Source: Aquarana catesbeiana
Taxonomy: Eukaryota > Chordata > Amphibia > Anura > Ranidae
Assembly: GCF_042186555.1 (NCBI RefSeq)
Contig: NC_133333.1
Span: 66,223,555-66,287,554 of the forward strand
Length of the DNA: 64,000 bases
Direction of reading: 5' to 3'
Shown: one piece after another, positions 43,969-54,499 of the stretch
How positions within the stretch are numbered: the stretch's first letter is position 1
Layout of the letters: the number at the start of each line of letters is the position of its first letter
Notes under the pieces: generated by a model
Database searches by the model: none
What the model saw: the letters and a program-made list of their open reading frames with translations, nothing else
What the model was told of the DNA's origin: nothing
Translations under genes and position numbers: made by a program

Positions 43969-45484
43969 TACACACACACATATATACATACACATACATA
44001 CATACACACACATCCTAACTACAGCTTCCTGTAGCTAACATAGCAGTATAAGGCACACACTTCAGCTGAGGCACCTCCCCCTAGAGGGAAGCCCTCCCAG
44101 CAACCTGGAGAAAAACATGCAGAGTCCATCGTGAGCAGGGGGTGGCCATCCCCAACGATACCTACAGAGCAAACACATTCCTAACACTAACTCACTATCT
44201 ACCTGTACATTCTGTCAGCAGGGAGTTATGAGCCTGCTGGCAGAAACAATAGCAACAGTACTGAGGGTTAGGTAATCTCCTCAGGTTGCCATCAGCTCCT
44301 CTGTCAGTGACATAGTGTCTCTTTGTGGGCCGTCCAGCTTTAACAACCACCACCCTGTCACCATCCTCTTCCCAGTTGCGATTCCTGACGAATGTCCTGA
44401 AACCTGGTCCAAGCTTGATCACTATGTGGTCCCCACAAGGGTTTGGGGACATGCATGTACTTCCACACCAGGTTATCCTCCCACTTTCCCCGGGAGTCTT
44501 CAATTAAGTCCATGATGTCAGGAGGGACATGGGGGTAGTCCAGACCCCACTCCAGAGGTTCACCTCCCGCTGGAACCTTAAAAACCTTGGCAGTTCCAGA
44601 GGCTTGCTTTTTCCAGAGAGAATGCAGGCTTTGGGTGATCTCACTGCCCACTGCCTGTATTCAGCTGCTCTGGTCTGGGTAGTAAAGGGTCAGTTGAGGA
44701 ATTTCCATCCCTCTCAAACTGGGTCCTGCACAGATGCTTCAGTCCATTCAGATGAGTCTAGTGTATCCATCACCTCGGGCAACACTTCCAAATTTTCTTG
44801 AGTGTGCCCCCATTTTCACTTCTCTTCCGAGCTACTGTGTGATGACCATTCTTCCAACTCTTCATCCAAAGGCCCAAATTCTGTCTACATTTTTGCCGAC
44901 CCAGTCTATGGCCCTAATACTGCCACCTCCCTTTGACTCACCTAAGGACGCATCACCCTGGCTCTTTCCAGGTGGGGTTAGCAGAGTGTATGGGCACAGC
45001 CGGCATTACAGGGATAGTGTCTGGTTCGTGCTGGGCAGTGCTCAGTTACCAGCTCCCTGACCGGGTTGCAGGCAGGGGCAGACTTCCAACTCTCTTCCCC
45101 AATGTCACTTGTTTTCACAGGGGAGCCAACAGCCTCAGACTCAACCCCGCCTTTAGCAGATACTTCAAGGTCCACTCTGGCCTTCTGCAGCTGTTCCATG
45201 GAGAGACCTGACTGCAGATCCACATTGTAGTTAAGTGGCTCTTGTTCGCTCTGCGTCAGCCTTGTTCGCAGGCTCATCACAGTGCCCGCACTGGGTCCAG
45301 GCACTGACCACCATGGTTGGTCTTCTGTAACCAGGACACAGTAGACAATGCCTCTCCCTCCCCTCGATCATCCTGAGGGTGAATCCTCCTGAATACTTCA
45401 GCCTGACACCAGTGTCCACCAGTGTCAGCTCCTGCATGTCAGGCAACCAGATTAGCGCTGGGTACACACGTTACCTTCCGCCAT
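43719..45484 (-). pseudogene. Internal region of the second LTR element, Cys-rich ORF
   Basis: On the - strand a start ATG at 45,484 (ATGGCGGAAGG) leads, with a frame change, into LIWLPDMQELTLVDTG. Next come HCLLCPGYRR and WTQCGHC (two CxxC pairs), EQLQKARVDLEV (about 45,200), and further down ITQSLHSLWKKQ, KYMHVPKPLWGPH and NPQYCCYCFCQ (about 44,250). Long pieces are open between 45,467 and 44,195 with several frame changes. The position before an LTR suggests a Gag-type product, but I recognise no family. A (TA)n block (43,882-43,958) lies near its 3' side. Confidence 0.4.
43882..43958. repeat. (TA)n microsatellite
   Basis: About 38 TA dinucleotides, followed by a (CA)/(CATA) mixed tract to 44,010. 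Frames through it (Tyr-Ile repeats) are artefacts. Confidence 0.97.
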
Positions 45485-45578
45485 CTTGCTCCTCTCTCTT
45501 GCTACCAGCAGGGCACCCTGGGTCTCCTTCAGGGCTTGTGTCATGTTTCACATGCTTTGTGATATGCCTTTATATATA

Positions 45579-45727
45579 GAATCAGATTGCAGATCGCAAC
45601 ATCTGATGGTTCGGTCATCCGATGCTCCGGGACTAGAACTACAGCTATGTGCCGTTCTAATCCAGTCGTGTAGCTCAGAACAAACACCAGGCAGGCTGTA
45701 TGTTAGTTCAACCAGGAATCTCCTTTA
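45579..45727 (-). repeat. LTR fragment of the non-autonomous LTR family
   Basis: This is almost identical to 34,828-34,970 (AATCAGATTGCAGATCGCAA through CAACCAGGAATCTC). It is an isolated 150-bp piece without LTR ends or visible target duplication. Confidence 0.85.
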
Positions 45728-46400
45728 TTAAAAAATCATCAAAGCACTTAACTTAAGTCTTTTGACGCCCTGGGGGAGGGGTGAAACACGTCGACGAAAC
45801 ATCCGGCTCACGTATAACCAGTGAATTTCTTCCTGTTTCTGTGGAACGCACGCTGTAAGCGGCGATCGCGGAAGTTTTCTGACATGCCTGATTGCAACCG
45901 AGGATTCTGTGAGTAGCGCTATGATGCGCAAGTGATTTTATAGCTCCGCAATACTTCACCATATTGCCTTTCTCTTTTTTTAGGGTTGACATCTGCAAGT
46001 ATATGACCTGTTATGAACATCAGCCATTCATATCTGTATCTACATCAGAGGCATCACTTTACAACATCCATGGTGATTGACTGACAGCACAGGCTGAAGA
46101 GATGCTGTTTGCTTTCCAATGAGGTTGCTATTAAGAGCCCTGTGTAGTATCCCAGCTGATGTTACGTATTTAGGATTATTTATCAGCATTATATTACTCT
46201 AACTTTGTTAGTACACAATATATATCTCACTATTTCACCAGCAATTGGGTAGCACCGATTGCGTATATATTGAAATTTGCACTCTATGTATGTGGTTTAT
46301 TGGCAAGTAGCAGCCGATTTGTGTATTGCACCTATTGTATACCTACATTCACTACATATGTTATTTATGGATTTACGTTTAGCAATATTGCACAATGCAC
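45728..46400. other. Unassigned region with a ribozyme-like GAAAC box
   Basis: Non-coding. The part 45,772-45,800 (GACGCCCTGGGGGAGGGGTG then AAACACGTC) resembles the conserved GAAACGCGTC box common in frog Penelope-type DNA, but lacks an intact CTGANGA. The remainder is AT-rich with no similarity I can name. Confidence 0.4.
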
Positions 46401-46414
46401 AGCCAGGTTTAGTA

Positions 46415-47262
46415 GTCCTTCCAGATGAGGAATTAAACCCTGAATCAAATCAAAGGGAAAAATGCTTAACAAAAGCAACCTGGAAAGTGCAAGAGAATCT
46501 CAAAGCTGACAAAGAAGAACTGCTGTTTAATATCAATGACTTGTGCTCTTAATACTGTTAAATCCATGTCTGCTCTCTCCCAACAATCTCATGAGCCATT
46601 ACAACTAGAGGGCGCTATCAAGCAATTGAATGTTGCTTATTAGAGTTATCAAAGACTGTGTGTTAAATATACTGATCTCTTAAAGCAGTACAACACTCAA
46701 GGGTCATTGGAAGAATTAAAGGGATTTGAGGAGCTCAATCCTGAAAGACAATTTAGTGGTACAAACAAAGACAAAAGCAGAAGTGAGAATAACACAGCTT
46801 CATGAATCCAGATCTTATTGCTCCGCATCTACTGGACGCTCCACAAGATCTTTCAAATCCCTACAATCAAGATCTTATGCACTCAGTCAATAACATATAA
46901 AGGCCCGTGCAGATGCTGAAGCTTCTAAAGTTCAGGCAGCTTTCGCCCAAAAGAAAGCAGAAATGGAAGCCGAAGCTGCAGCCAAGAGAGCAAAAAAAGA
47001 AGCTGAAGCTGCACGCCAGAAAGCAGAGAAGGAAGCTGAAGCCACATGACAAAAAGCAGAAATGGATGTTTTGGAAAAACAATGTGAGCATGCCACAGCC
47101 ATGGCAAGGTTAAGGGTCTTAGAACAAGTCACTAGTGAAAGCGAAAGAGACAACAGTTGCAGACACTCAGTTGTATTTTATGCCTCAGATTCTTCACATA
47201 CCTCTCCAGAACATCAACTCCCTGTCACAGCAGCCAAAGCACTCAAAGTCTCTTCTGTGCAA
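46415..47262 (+). pseudogene. BEL/Pao-like Gag pseudogene
   Basis: Fragments in two frames read EELNPESNQREKCLTKATW (46,428-46,552). They continue with SLEELKGFEELNPERQF (about 46,707-46,755), then SRSYCSASTGRSTRSFKSLQ (46,806-46,870). A long Ala/Glu/Lys helical region follows (KARADAEASKVQAAFAQKK, KKEAEAARQKAEKEAEA, 46,900-47,048), with TGA at 47,047 and continuation to MDVLEKQCEHATAMARLRVL. The Ser/Arg patch followed by a Lys/Glu/Ala coiled coil is typical of Gag from vertebrate BEL elements. Several stops are present. It is broken at 47,283 by the Penelope-like element. Confidence 0.6.
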
Positions 47263-47282
47263 CTACTGTACCTCAAGACTAA

Positions 47283-47503
47283 AAATTATTAGTCGGCTTC
47301 TTAACTGCAAAGTGTGCCACGTCCAATAATTAAATCATCGAGCAAAAAGGAAATTCCCCTATTGGTGGACTTTAAAGGCACGTATATATAAATATAAGAG
47401 AAGATTTGTAGTATATAGAAAAAGCATTTATTCATATCAAAGACATTTCTTTAAAAAAAATATATCAACAACAATGTGACTATAGCGAACAATAAAAGGA
47501 ATG
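47283..47503 (-). repeat. Penelope terminal repeat, 3' copy
   Basis: This differs from 53,463-53,684 by only about two substitutions. The neighbouring 47,504-47,557 is also present, inverted, at 53,685-53,738. Confidence 0.9.
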
Positions 47504-47559
47504 CGGTTGTGCATATATACACATGTTGGACATTGATACTAGTATATTTGCACCCCTCG

Positions 47560-48330
47560 GAGAGAATTGAGCCTCCTTCTTCAGGGGTGGGTGTGGGTTA
47601 GATCAAGGATTTCTAGATTGGAGATAATGTATTTAACAAAGAAATCATAAGTACGTATATATCTCAGGTTTTCACAAATAAAGATACATATCATGTATAC
47701 ATTACACTCACATTGGTAATATGTAGCTTGATTTCGCATTCCAAACACAAAGTTAAAAACAGAAACGCAGGCACTGTCAGCCCAAACGGTGTGCTTCTTC
47801 CAATTGCGATCAATACGGGTTTGTAATCATACCCAAGGTATTAGTGTTGCATGTGTATCAACAGATGACTAAGTAGGGGGTATGTGGATAGATTTACTTC
47901 CTCATATACTAGAGGAAAAAGCCCGTAAAACTGGGGCATAGATAGGTGTTGGATCTGAGGTTCCACTGAGGCCAGATGCGAGTCCTGTAAAATGTGAAAA
48001 TGTAGAGATGTATGGTAACCAATACATAGTTTCAAGTGTAGTTTGTTTGTAGAAAAGAAGGGGGTACAACATACCTAATCCCGCCAATGTAGGAAATTCA
48101 AAAAAAGAGTCGGGGGAGTGGTTAGTATATATTATATGTACCAGGTGGCTGAAAGAGAGTGGTATAGAGGGGGAAAGAAGATGAATAATATATCCGATTC
48201 GGGGTTATAGACAATACAAAAAATAAATTTTTTTTATATATATCTCTAGGGGGTTACTCTAGTCTAGATATGTCTGGATTGTCTTAAACGAGATGGTAAT
48301 AGTGAATTAAATATAAAATAAATTATAAAT
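47560..48330 (-). other. Penelope 3' region, AT-rich part
   Basis: No protein similarity. A hairpin ACCCCTGAAGAAGGAGG / CTCTCCGAGGGGT lies at about 47,560-47,593 on the - strand. The rest is plain AT-rich DNA. Confidence 0.5.
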
Positions 48331-48331
48331 T

Positions 48332-48715
48332 AGTGAAGAAAAAAAAAAAAGGGAGGGGGGAGGAGGAAAGAGGGGAACAGGGGGGGGGAAGGGAGGGGGA
48401 AGAGGGAAAAGGGGGGACAAAAAAAGGGGGGAAAGAAAGGATGAAAAACAGGGGGAGGGGGGGAAGGGAGGGGAGAAGGGAAGGGAAGAAAGAAGGGAAA
48501 AGGGGGGAAGGGGGGAAGGGGGGAGGGAGAGTATGTGGGAAGGGAAAAGACTTGGAAAAGGGAAGGAGAGGGGAAAAGGGAAAAAAAGGAAAAAAGGGGG
48601 GGGAACAAGAGAGAAAAAAAGAAAGAAAAACAACAGAAACAAGGAGAAAGAAAGAGGGAAAGGAAAGGACAGAGAACAGAGGGAAAATATAAAGAGGGGG
48701 GGAAAAAAAGGGCTG
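48332..48715 (+). repeat. 380-bp purine (G/A) tract
   Basis: The + strand is almost entirely G and A, with only scattered C or T. It has runs of 5-10 G and 4-12 A, and no fixed period. On the element's sense (-) strand it is polypyrimidine. All frames across it (Gly/Glu/Lys or Pro/Ser/Phe) are composition artefacts. Confidence 0.9.
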
Positions 48716-48879
48716 TAGAAAGTCTCTCACAGCTGCAACAATATACTTATGTAAATAGAGCAGCATAGAGATAAAGCAACAGATGGTATATTTATTAAGA
48801 CTTGGCAACGGCAGCATATGGAATATGTAAGATAAGTAGAAAGTATAATAGAGTACTCACTCTTAGTAAGGTGTATCCT

Positions 48880-49270
48880 TTTTGACATCAGCCCAGACCG
48901 ACAGCGTCCTGCAGACAAGAGCGGACGCTCGGTCTGGGCTGTGTGAGAGCATATAAAGCCCTCCCTGCCAATTAGCTGCTGATACGATTGTCAACAGCTG
49001 ATTGTAGCAGAGGAGGGACAGACACGCTAAACACGGCCCCCCGGGTGGAGCGAACGCCGTCGAGCCCCCACCGCGCATGCGCACGCATCCGCGATGAGGC
49101 GTGGCCACGCCTACTACACCCGCTGGCACGTCTGGCTTCCCCGGCGGACTGCGCATGTCCGCCGGGGTCGCAAGATGGAGGACAGTGTCAGCAACACTTT
49201 ATCCTCACACAACGCCGCCAAGAGCCAAGAACGCTCAGGCGGCTTTGTGTGCCGGGTGAACCACAGATCA
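48880..49270. promoter_or_regulatory. CpG-rich, promoter-like block in the Penelope 3' region
   Basis: It contrasts with the AT-rich surroundings. It contains GAGCATATAAAGCC (TATA-like, 48,948-48,961, + strand), GCGCATGCGCACGC (NRF1-like, 49,071-49,084), GCGTGGCCACGCC and a hairpin CCCCGGCGGACTGCGCATGTCCGCCGGGG (arms at 49,139-49,148 and 49,158-49,167). The TATA faces away from the element's ORFs. Promoter function is inference. Confidence 0.4.
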
Positions 49271-49279
49271 CTAATAAAG

Positions 49280-49900
49280 AAAATGCAGACAAAGGATGCC
49301 ATATAGTGATAGAGAGTGTGTGGACCACAATTCTGAGGAAAAAACACAGCGCTGGCTGACAGTGTTACAGGCTGGGATTTCTCATGTAATAGGAAATGAG
49401 TTGCAAAAAGTACATGTTATAGATACATATATACATTGCACTATATGATAAAAGATATATATTGTATTTGTATTTTACAGGCTGGGATAATTCAAATAAT
49501 GAAAAGCAGGTTATGTAGCAGAATAGATATCATTACGTTAGTATATTCCATCAATCCAAAGAGGGATGCATAGGTTAAGGTGGTCACAGCATATCCATTC
49601 ATCATGTATTTTAACCATAATATATGTACAACGAAAGTCCTGTAAGTGTATCGCAGTCTTCAAGACATATCCCTTAAATTAAGTATATGGAGAAGCAAGT
49701 TACAAACTGGGATTGTATCTACATCCATTAAAAACTCCAAGTGTATTGAACAATGATCGAAATTAATATGTATAGGAGTCACATAGCTCAGACAAATATT
49801 ATATGTCATATTTTTCTATACATATTTATATATATATTTTCTATTGGTGACAGTTGTAGAGAAAGAGTATGGATGTTAGAAAGATGTTTAGGAGGGTCAT
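49280..49900. other. Penelope 3' region, AT-rich part before ORF2 stop
   Basis: AT-rich, without recognisable genes or repeats. A short direct reuse of TACAGGCTGGGAT.. at 49,366 and 49,478 is the only pattern noticed. Confidence 0.4.
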
Positions 49901-49907
49901 CTTTTTC

Positions 49908-52360
49908 TCATGGCTCCCTGCCGCCTGACGAAAATCCTTCAAGAAAAGGCTTGAACCAGATGGTTTCGTTCAAACCTGGGGGCTGGGTGGCCTTTAAGTT
50001 TTATATCCAGCGGGATTCTAACTGTAACAGTGCCTTGTTCCAGTCACCTCCTCTGGGTTCCGGATGTATCCGGTCTAAAATAAGAAATTTGATTCTTGGA
50101 AATTTGCCCCCATGTACTATTGTGGTGTGTCTCCCAAGTGGGAGATCAGGATCACAAGTTTGCATACTCAAGATGTGTCTATATGCTCTCTTCCGAAATT
50201 CTGTTTTAGTTTTTCCTATGTAAAAACATGTACATTCGCACAGGAGCATATAGACCACACCGTATGTTTTACAGTTAGCAAAGTGTTTGGGGTGGAAGGG
50301 CTGGCCATTAGGAAGGATTGGATTTCTGTCTGTAAACATATACTTACAGTAGCTACAGTCTCCGCATCTAAAGGTTCCCTTGTATTTACAGTGTTTATCT
50401 ACTTCCCCCCTAAGTTCGCTCGTGGTGACTTTATCTCTTAAAGAGGAAGTACGTTTAAAGGTGAAGAGGGGTTTCTGTGGAACAAAAGGCCCCAAAGTCG
50501 GGTCATATTGTAGCATATGCCAGTATCTTTCCACAATATTCCGGACTTGTCTATGTTGGTTACTGTATTTTGTGATGATCCTGATAGTGTCTGTATCTTT
50601 TCCACCAGTTGTATTTACTTTTTCAGAGTACAGTAGCTCATTTCTTGGTTGCGCAAGGGCTTTTTTAAAAGAGCGTTTGAGTAACGCATGAGAATATCCC
50701 CGTATTAATAGTCTATCACGTAACTTGTTTGCTTCTATCTTAAAGGCGTCATCATTAGAGCAGTTGCGTCTCACTCTAAGATACTGGCTATATGGGATTG
50801 AATCAAGGAGAGGTTTGGGGTGGAAACTCGTCGCATGCAAGATTGCATTACTAGCAGTAGGTTTTCTATATAGTTTACTCATAATGTTGCCTCCCTCTCC
50901 TCTAGAGATCTCCACATCCAAAAACATAACACATTGTTTGTCAAATGACATTGTAAAGTTGAGGTTAAATTCATTCCGATTCATTCTCAATAGGCACTGT
51001 TGGAGGAGATCGATCGATCCATCCCATATAATGAACAGGTCATCGATGTATCGGTACCATCCACGTATGTGGTCCGTATACAACGATAAACTTTCATCGC
51101 TCAAAAACATGGCCTCCCACTCCCCCAGGTACAGGTTGGCATACGATGGGGCACAACATGTCCCCATTGCAACCCCCTGCACCTGGAGGTAGTGGGAGCC
51201 ATTAAAGGTAAACACATTATGACTCAGAATAAACTCTAATAATGCGGTGACGAACTCTCCATATGTGGGATCTATGTCTCTAGCTGTGCGAAGGACATGT
51301 TTAATGGCTGCTACACCCTTCTCATGGGGGATAGAACTATATAGAGACTCAACGTCAATTGTCACAAAGATTGCACATTCAGAAATTTCCAATTTGTCAA
51401 TAATTTGCAAAAAGTGCACTGTATCTTTAACAAAAGAGGGTAGAGAATATACAAATGGTTTCAAAACTTCGTCTATCAGTCTGCTAGCATTCTCGCTAAT
51501 CGCCCCTATCCCGGAGATAATAGGTCTCCCAGGGGGGTTCTTTATGTCTTTATGGACCTTTGGTAATGAATAGAAAACCGGTGTGCGGGGAAAATTATTC
51601 CTAATGAATGTCCATAAAGACTTTGTGATTGTCGAGTTTGAGTAGGCCATATCTACTAGTGTATAGAAGTCCTGATTGTATTTTTTGACCAGATTTGCCG
51701 GTATTTTACGATACCACTCTGGATTATTTAGTATTCTATAGCACATCTTGATGTAATCCTCCTTATTTTGCACCACAATATTTCCACCCTTATCCGCATT
51801 TTTTATTATAATTTGGTCGTTGTTCGACAGTGTTTTAAGTGCTGCTGTTTCACTTCTAGTTAAATTCCTAGAAAGTTTGGTATGAGTTTTTATCTTGTCT
51901 AGTTCTTTATCGACTAATTTTAGAAAGGCTACTGCGTTCGGATGGGTACTGGGTGCCGGGCAAAAGTCCGATTTCTTTTTTAGTGCGGATTTATTCCCCT
52001 TACAGCGTTCGTCGGGGGTTTCGATGGATTCTAGAATTTGAGAGAGGTTGATCTCATCAATGAGATCAGTTGGATCATTCTCATCAAGGAGGGACATCAG
52101 TTGTTTTAGTGCTTGATGTTCTTGTGGAGTAAAGTCATTTGGCCCTTCCTGTTTATGGTAGAGTTTTTTTAGAATCAGTTTGCGTATAAAGAGTTGGAGG
52201 TCTTTATATATCTCAAATTTGTCCAAATCTTGATTGGGGCAAAAATTTAAACCTTTTCTAAGAACGGCAATTTCATCATGAGAAAGTTTGTAAGATGAAA
52301 GGTTAATTATATTTAAATCATTCGGCCCCTGTTCTTGACCAACAGTTGGGACAGTTACAG
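49908..52360 (-). pseudogene. Penelope ORF2: reverse transcriptase with GIY-YIG nuclease
   Basis: The frame is open from within the end of ORF1 (different frame; ORF1 stop at 52,355-52,357) down to TAA at 50,003-50,001. The N-terminal stretch reads LSSYKLSHDEIAVLRKGLNF. The reverse transcriptase has KNADKGGNIVV, YSLPKVHK, GRPIISG, VTIDVESLYSSIPH, GVAMGTCCAPSYANLYLG and YIDD (51,039-51,050). A CxxC..H zinc-binding linker (FRCGDCSYCKYM) leads to GIY-YIG: GVVYMLLCEC, CFYIGKT, FRKRAYRH and the C-terminal Glu in QLESRWI. After the TAA the same frame continues NLKATQPPGLNETIWFKPFL to TGA at 49,910-49,908, so 31 final codons are lost to one nonsense change. No ATG clearly marks the start. Confidence 0.88.
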
Positions 52361-53296
52361 TGCTATTTGGGTGTAGGTATTGGGGTTGGATTGTGTAGGT
52401 TGTACACCCATCAAGATTTTTTCTAAAAAAGATGGGTCGTTGGAAATAGTATCTAATGATGTGACAGTTGAAGGATTTGGCTGAGGAGTGGGTTCGCCTT
52501 CTAAAATAGATGTGCTGATTTGTGTATTCAGTGCTTTCTTGGTTGTTTCATGTGTGGGTATAAGGGATTTGGGTTTCATAGGGATATCAAGGGTTGGTTT
52601 CTTTGCCTGTTGACCCTCCTTGGGGTCCCCACGAAAAGTCTGTTTAGTGCTCTGTCCTATATTTGATTTTTGAGAGGTCTGGGTGTGAATGTGGGTTAAG
52701 TTGGAGGTGGATTGTGAAGAGGTGCTTTGGTGTCCCTGGTGTTGGTGGTTTTTATTCTGGTTTGGTCTATTTTGGGCCCATTTGTATGCCTTCCCATCTC
52801 TGAAGGCGTTCCTGTCCCGAATGAGTTTCTGTCGTTTTTTTATAAGTATATCCTTATTGAATGTTTCTAGGTGTGATTTGAGTCTATCCTCTTTATTAGT
52901 GAGGGGTCTCTGGGTTTTCAGCTGTTGTAGTTTATTGCAGAGAGCTACAATATCTGTATCTAAGGTACTGGATCTCTTTCTGTATTCTTCAATCAATATT
53001 TCCATTAAGCTTTGTGAGCATGCCCGCAGGGCTTGCTCCCATTTGGTTTTAAATTCCGAGTCCAGACCTTCTATTGTCGGGAAGATCCGGACTCGCAATC
53101 CTGCAGGGTTAATATCCTCTTTGATATAGTCCTGGAAGGACCTAACATGCCAGTAAAATAGTGATTTTTTCTCCAGAATCCTAGAAAGTCTGGAGAAAAG
53201 TGCGGATATTTCGGAATCAACAGATTCTTTATCTCCAAAATCTTTTAGATACCCTTCCATGAGTGTTTCCCATTCATCACCTGTAAAGTTGGTCAT
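52355..53296 (-). CDS. Penelope ORF1 protein
   Basis: This is an intact 313-residue frame from ATG at 53,296 (MTNFTGDEWETLMEGYLKDF). The first 170 residues are helical and charged (LFSRLSRILEKKSLFYWHV, EYRKRSSTLDTDIVALCNKL). The rest is low-complexity, rich in Gln, Asn, Ser, Thr, Pro and Lys, ending QSNPNTYTQIAL. Some Penelope-like elements carry an upstream ORF of this type; its function is not established. It could be an RNA-binding or Gag-like factor, or be fused to the reverse transcriptase by frameshifting. No lesion is seen. Confidence 0.75.
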   Translation of the reverse strand: MTNFTGDEWETLMEGYLKDFGDKESVDSEISALFSRLSRILEKKSLFYWHVRSFQDYIKEDINPAGLRVRIFPTIEGLDSEFKTKWEQALRACSQSLMEILIEEYRKRSSTLDTDIVALCNKLQQLKTQRPLTNKEDRLKSHLETFNKDILIKKRQKLIRDRNAFRDGKAYKWAQNRPNQNKNHQHQGHQSTSSQSTSNLTHIHTQTSQKSNIGQSTKQTFRGDPKEGQQAKKPTLDIPMKPKSLIPTHETTKKALNTQISTSILEGEPTPQPNPSTVTSLDTISNDPSFLEKILMGVQPTQSNPNTYTQIAL

Positions 53297-53462
53297 TTTG
53301 CCTACTGTTTCTAAAAATTATGTATATGAAGTTTTGAAATGGAGACAGAAAGAAAATCTTCAATAATATAGTAAAACTCTAAAAGAGTATCAATTAGGTG
53401 TGCAGTAATAATTGCTGATCTAAAACCGGGGAGCGGTATCTACTACCAATTTATTTAGAACA

Positions 53463-53901
53463 AAAATTATTAGTCGGCTTCTTAACTGCAAAGTGTGCCA
53501 CGTCCAATAATTAAATCATCGAGCAAAAAGGAAATTCCCCTATTGGTGGACTTTAAAGGCATGTATATATAAATATAAGAGAAGATTTGTAGTATATAGA
53601 AAAAGCATTTATTCATATCAAAGACATTTCTTTAAAAAAAATATATCAACAACAATGTGACTATAGCGAACAATAAAAGGAATGGGTGCAAATATACTGG
53701 TATCAATGTCCAACATATGTATATATGCACAACCGCATTCCTTTTATTGTTCGCTATAGTCACATTGTTGTTGATATATTTTTTTTAAAGAAATGTCTTT
53801 GATATGAATAAATGCTTTTTCTATATACTACAAATCTTCTCTTATATTTATATATACGTGCCTTTAAAGTCCACCAATAGGGGAATTTCCTTTTTGCTCG
53901 A
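53463..53901 (-). repeat. Penelope 5' terminal repeats, direct plus inverted copies
   Basis: The direct copy 53,463-53,684 meets the inverted copy 53,685-53,901 head to head. Arms of about 170 bases (53,517-53,684 against 53,731-53,901) could fold into a hairpin around a 46-base loop. Confidence 0.9.
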
Positions 53902-54069
53902 TGTACCTCAAGACTAGGGATGAGCTTCGTATTCGAATCGAACGCATGTTTGACTCGAACATTGCCTGTTCGGTCTTTCGCCGAATTCCAAACAATATGG
54001 GCCGTTCGCGCCTAATTCAAGTGGTGCGTCATAGCCCATAATTCACTGCGGCATCGCAGTGCATTGCTG

Positions 54070-54240
54070 GCTGATGATTGGCCAAGCATGCACTATGACC
54101 CGCATGCTTGGCCAATCACAGCGCCGTCTGTACAGAGAGCCGTAATTGGCCAAAGCCAGGGTGGCTTTGGCCAATTATGGCTCAGGGGGTTTAGTACACG
54201 CCCCACACTATATAAGGCCGCCTACACGGCGGCCCTGTGT
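54070..54240 (+). promoter_or_regulatory. Promoter-like block with CCAAT hairpins and TATA box
   Basis: Two perfect inverted repeats, GATTGGCCAAGCATGC (54,076-54,117) and TAATTGGCCAAAGCCA (54,143-54,177), each hold ATTGG/CCAAT boxes on both arms. They are followed by a TATA box CTATATAAGG (54,208-54,217). The spacing fits a Pol II promoter firing near 54,240 into the tandem array. Confidence 0.6.
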
Positions 54241-54350
54241 AGTGTGTTCCAGCGTTGATAGAGAGATAGATAGACAGAGAGATAGTGTCATTTGATTTAA
54301 GTTAGAGTAGGCAGGTGAGTCAGTTAGCTGAACTTACAGTGTATTGTGTG

Positions 54351-54354
<4 letters not shown>

Positions 54355-54426
<72 letters not shown>
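54355..54426. repeat. (TA)n microsatellite
   Basis: About 35 TA dinucleotides followed by (CA)n. Confidence 0.97.
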
Positions 54427-54432
<6 letters not shown>

Positions 54433-54499
54433 CACACACACACACACACTGTATTCAGTTTAGCTAGATACATTCCTGTTATCCTCCTCCTACTACTGA

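Larger units (their letters stand above)
47283..53901 (-). mobile_element. Penelope-like element, near full length
   Basis: It is bounded by a 15-bp duplication TGTACCTCAAGACTA (47,268-47,282 and 53,902-53,916). A 220-bp repeat lies at both ends in direct orientation (47,283-47,503 and 53,463-53,684), and a third, inverted copy follows (53,685-53,901). On the - strand the order is terminal repeats, ORF1 (53,296-52,355), ORF2 with reverse transcriptase and GIY-YIG nuclease, then a 2.7-kb 3' region. Penelope-like elements typically show such mixed direct/inverted terminal repeats. Confidence 0.93.

Noticed and set aside
43711..44038. Tyr-Ile repeat frames
   Set aside because: Produced by the (TA)n microsatellite.
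47283..47600. Functional hammerhead ribozyme in the Penelope terminal repeat
   Set aside because: I searched both strands by eye for CTGANGA plus GAAA in the right order; only CTCGATGA and an unpaired CTGAAGA are present, and the latter is just one arm of a plain hairpin.
48307..48817. Pro/Ser/Phe-rich and Gly/Glu/Lys-rich frames
   Set aside because: Composition artefacts of the purine tract.
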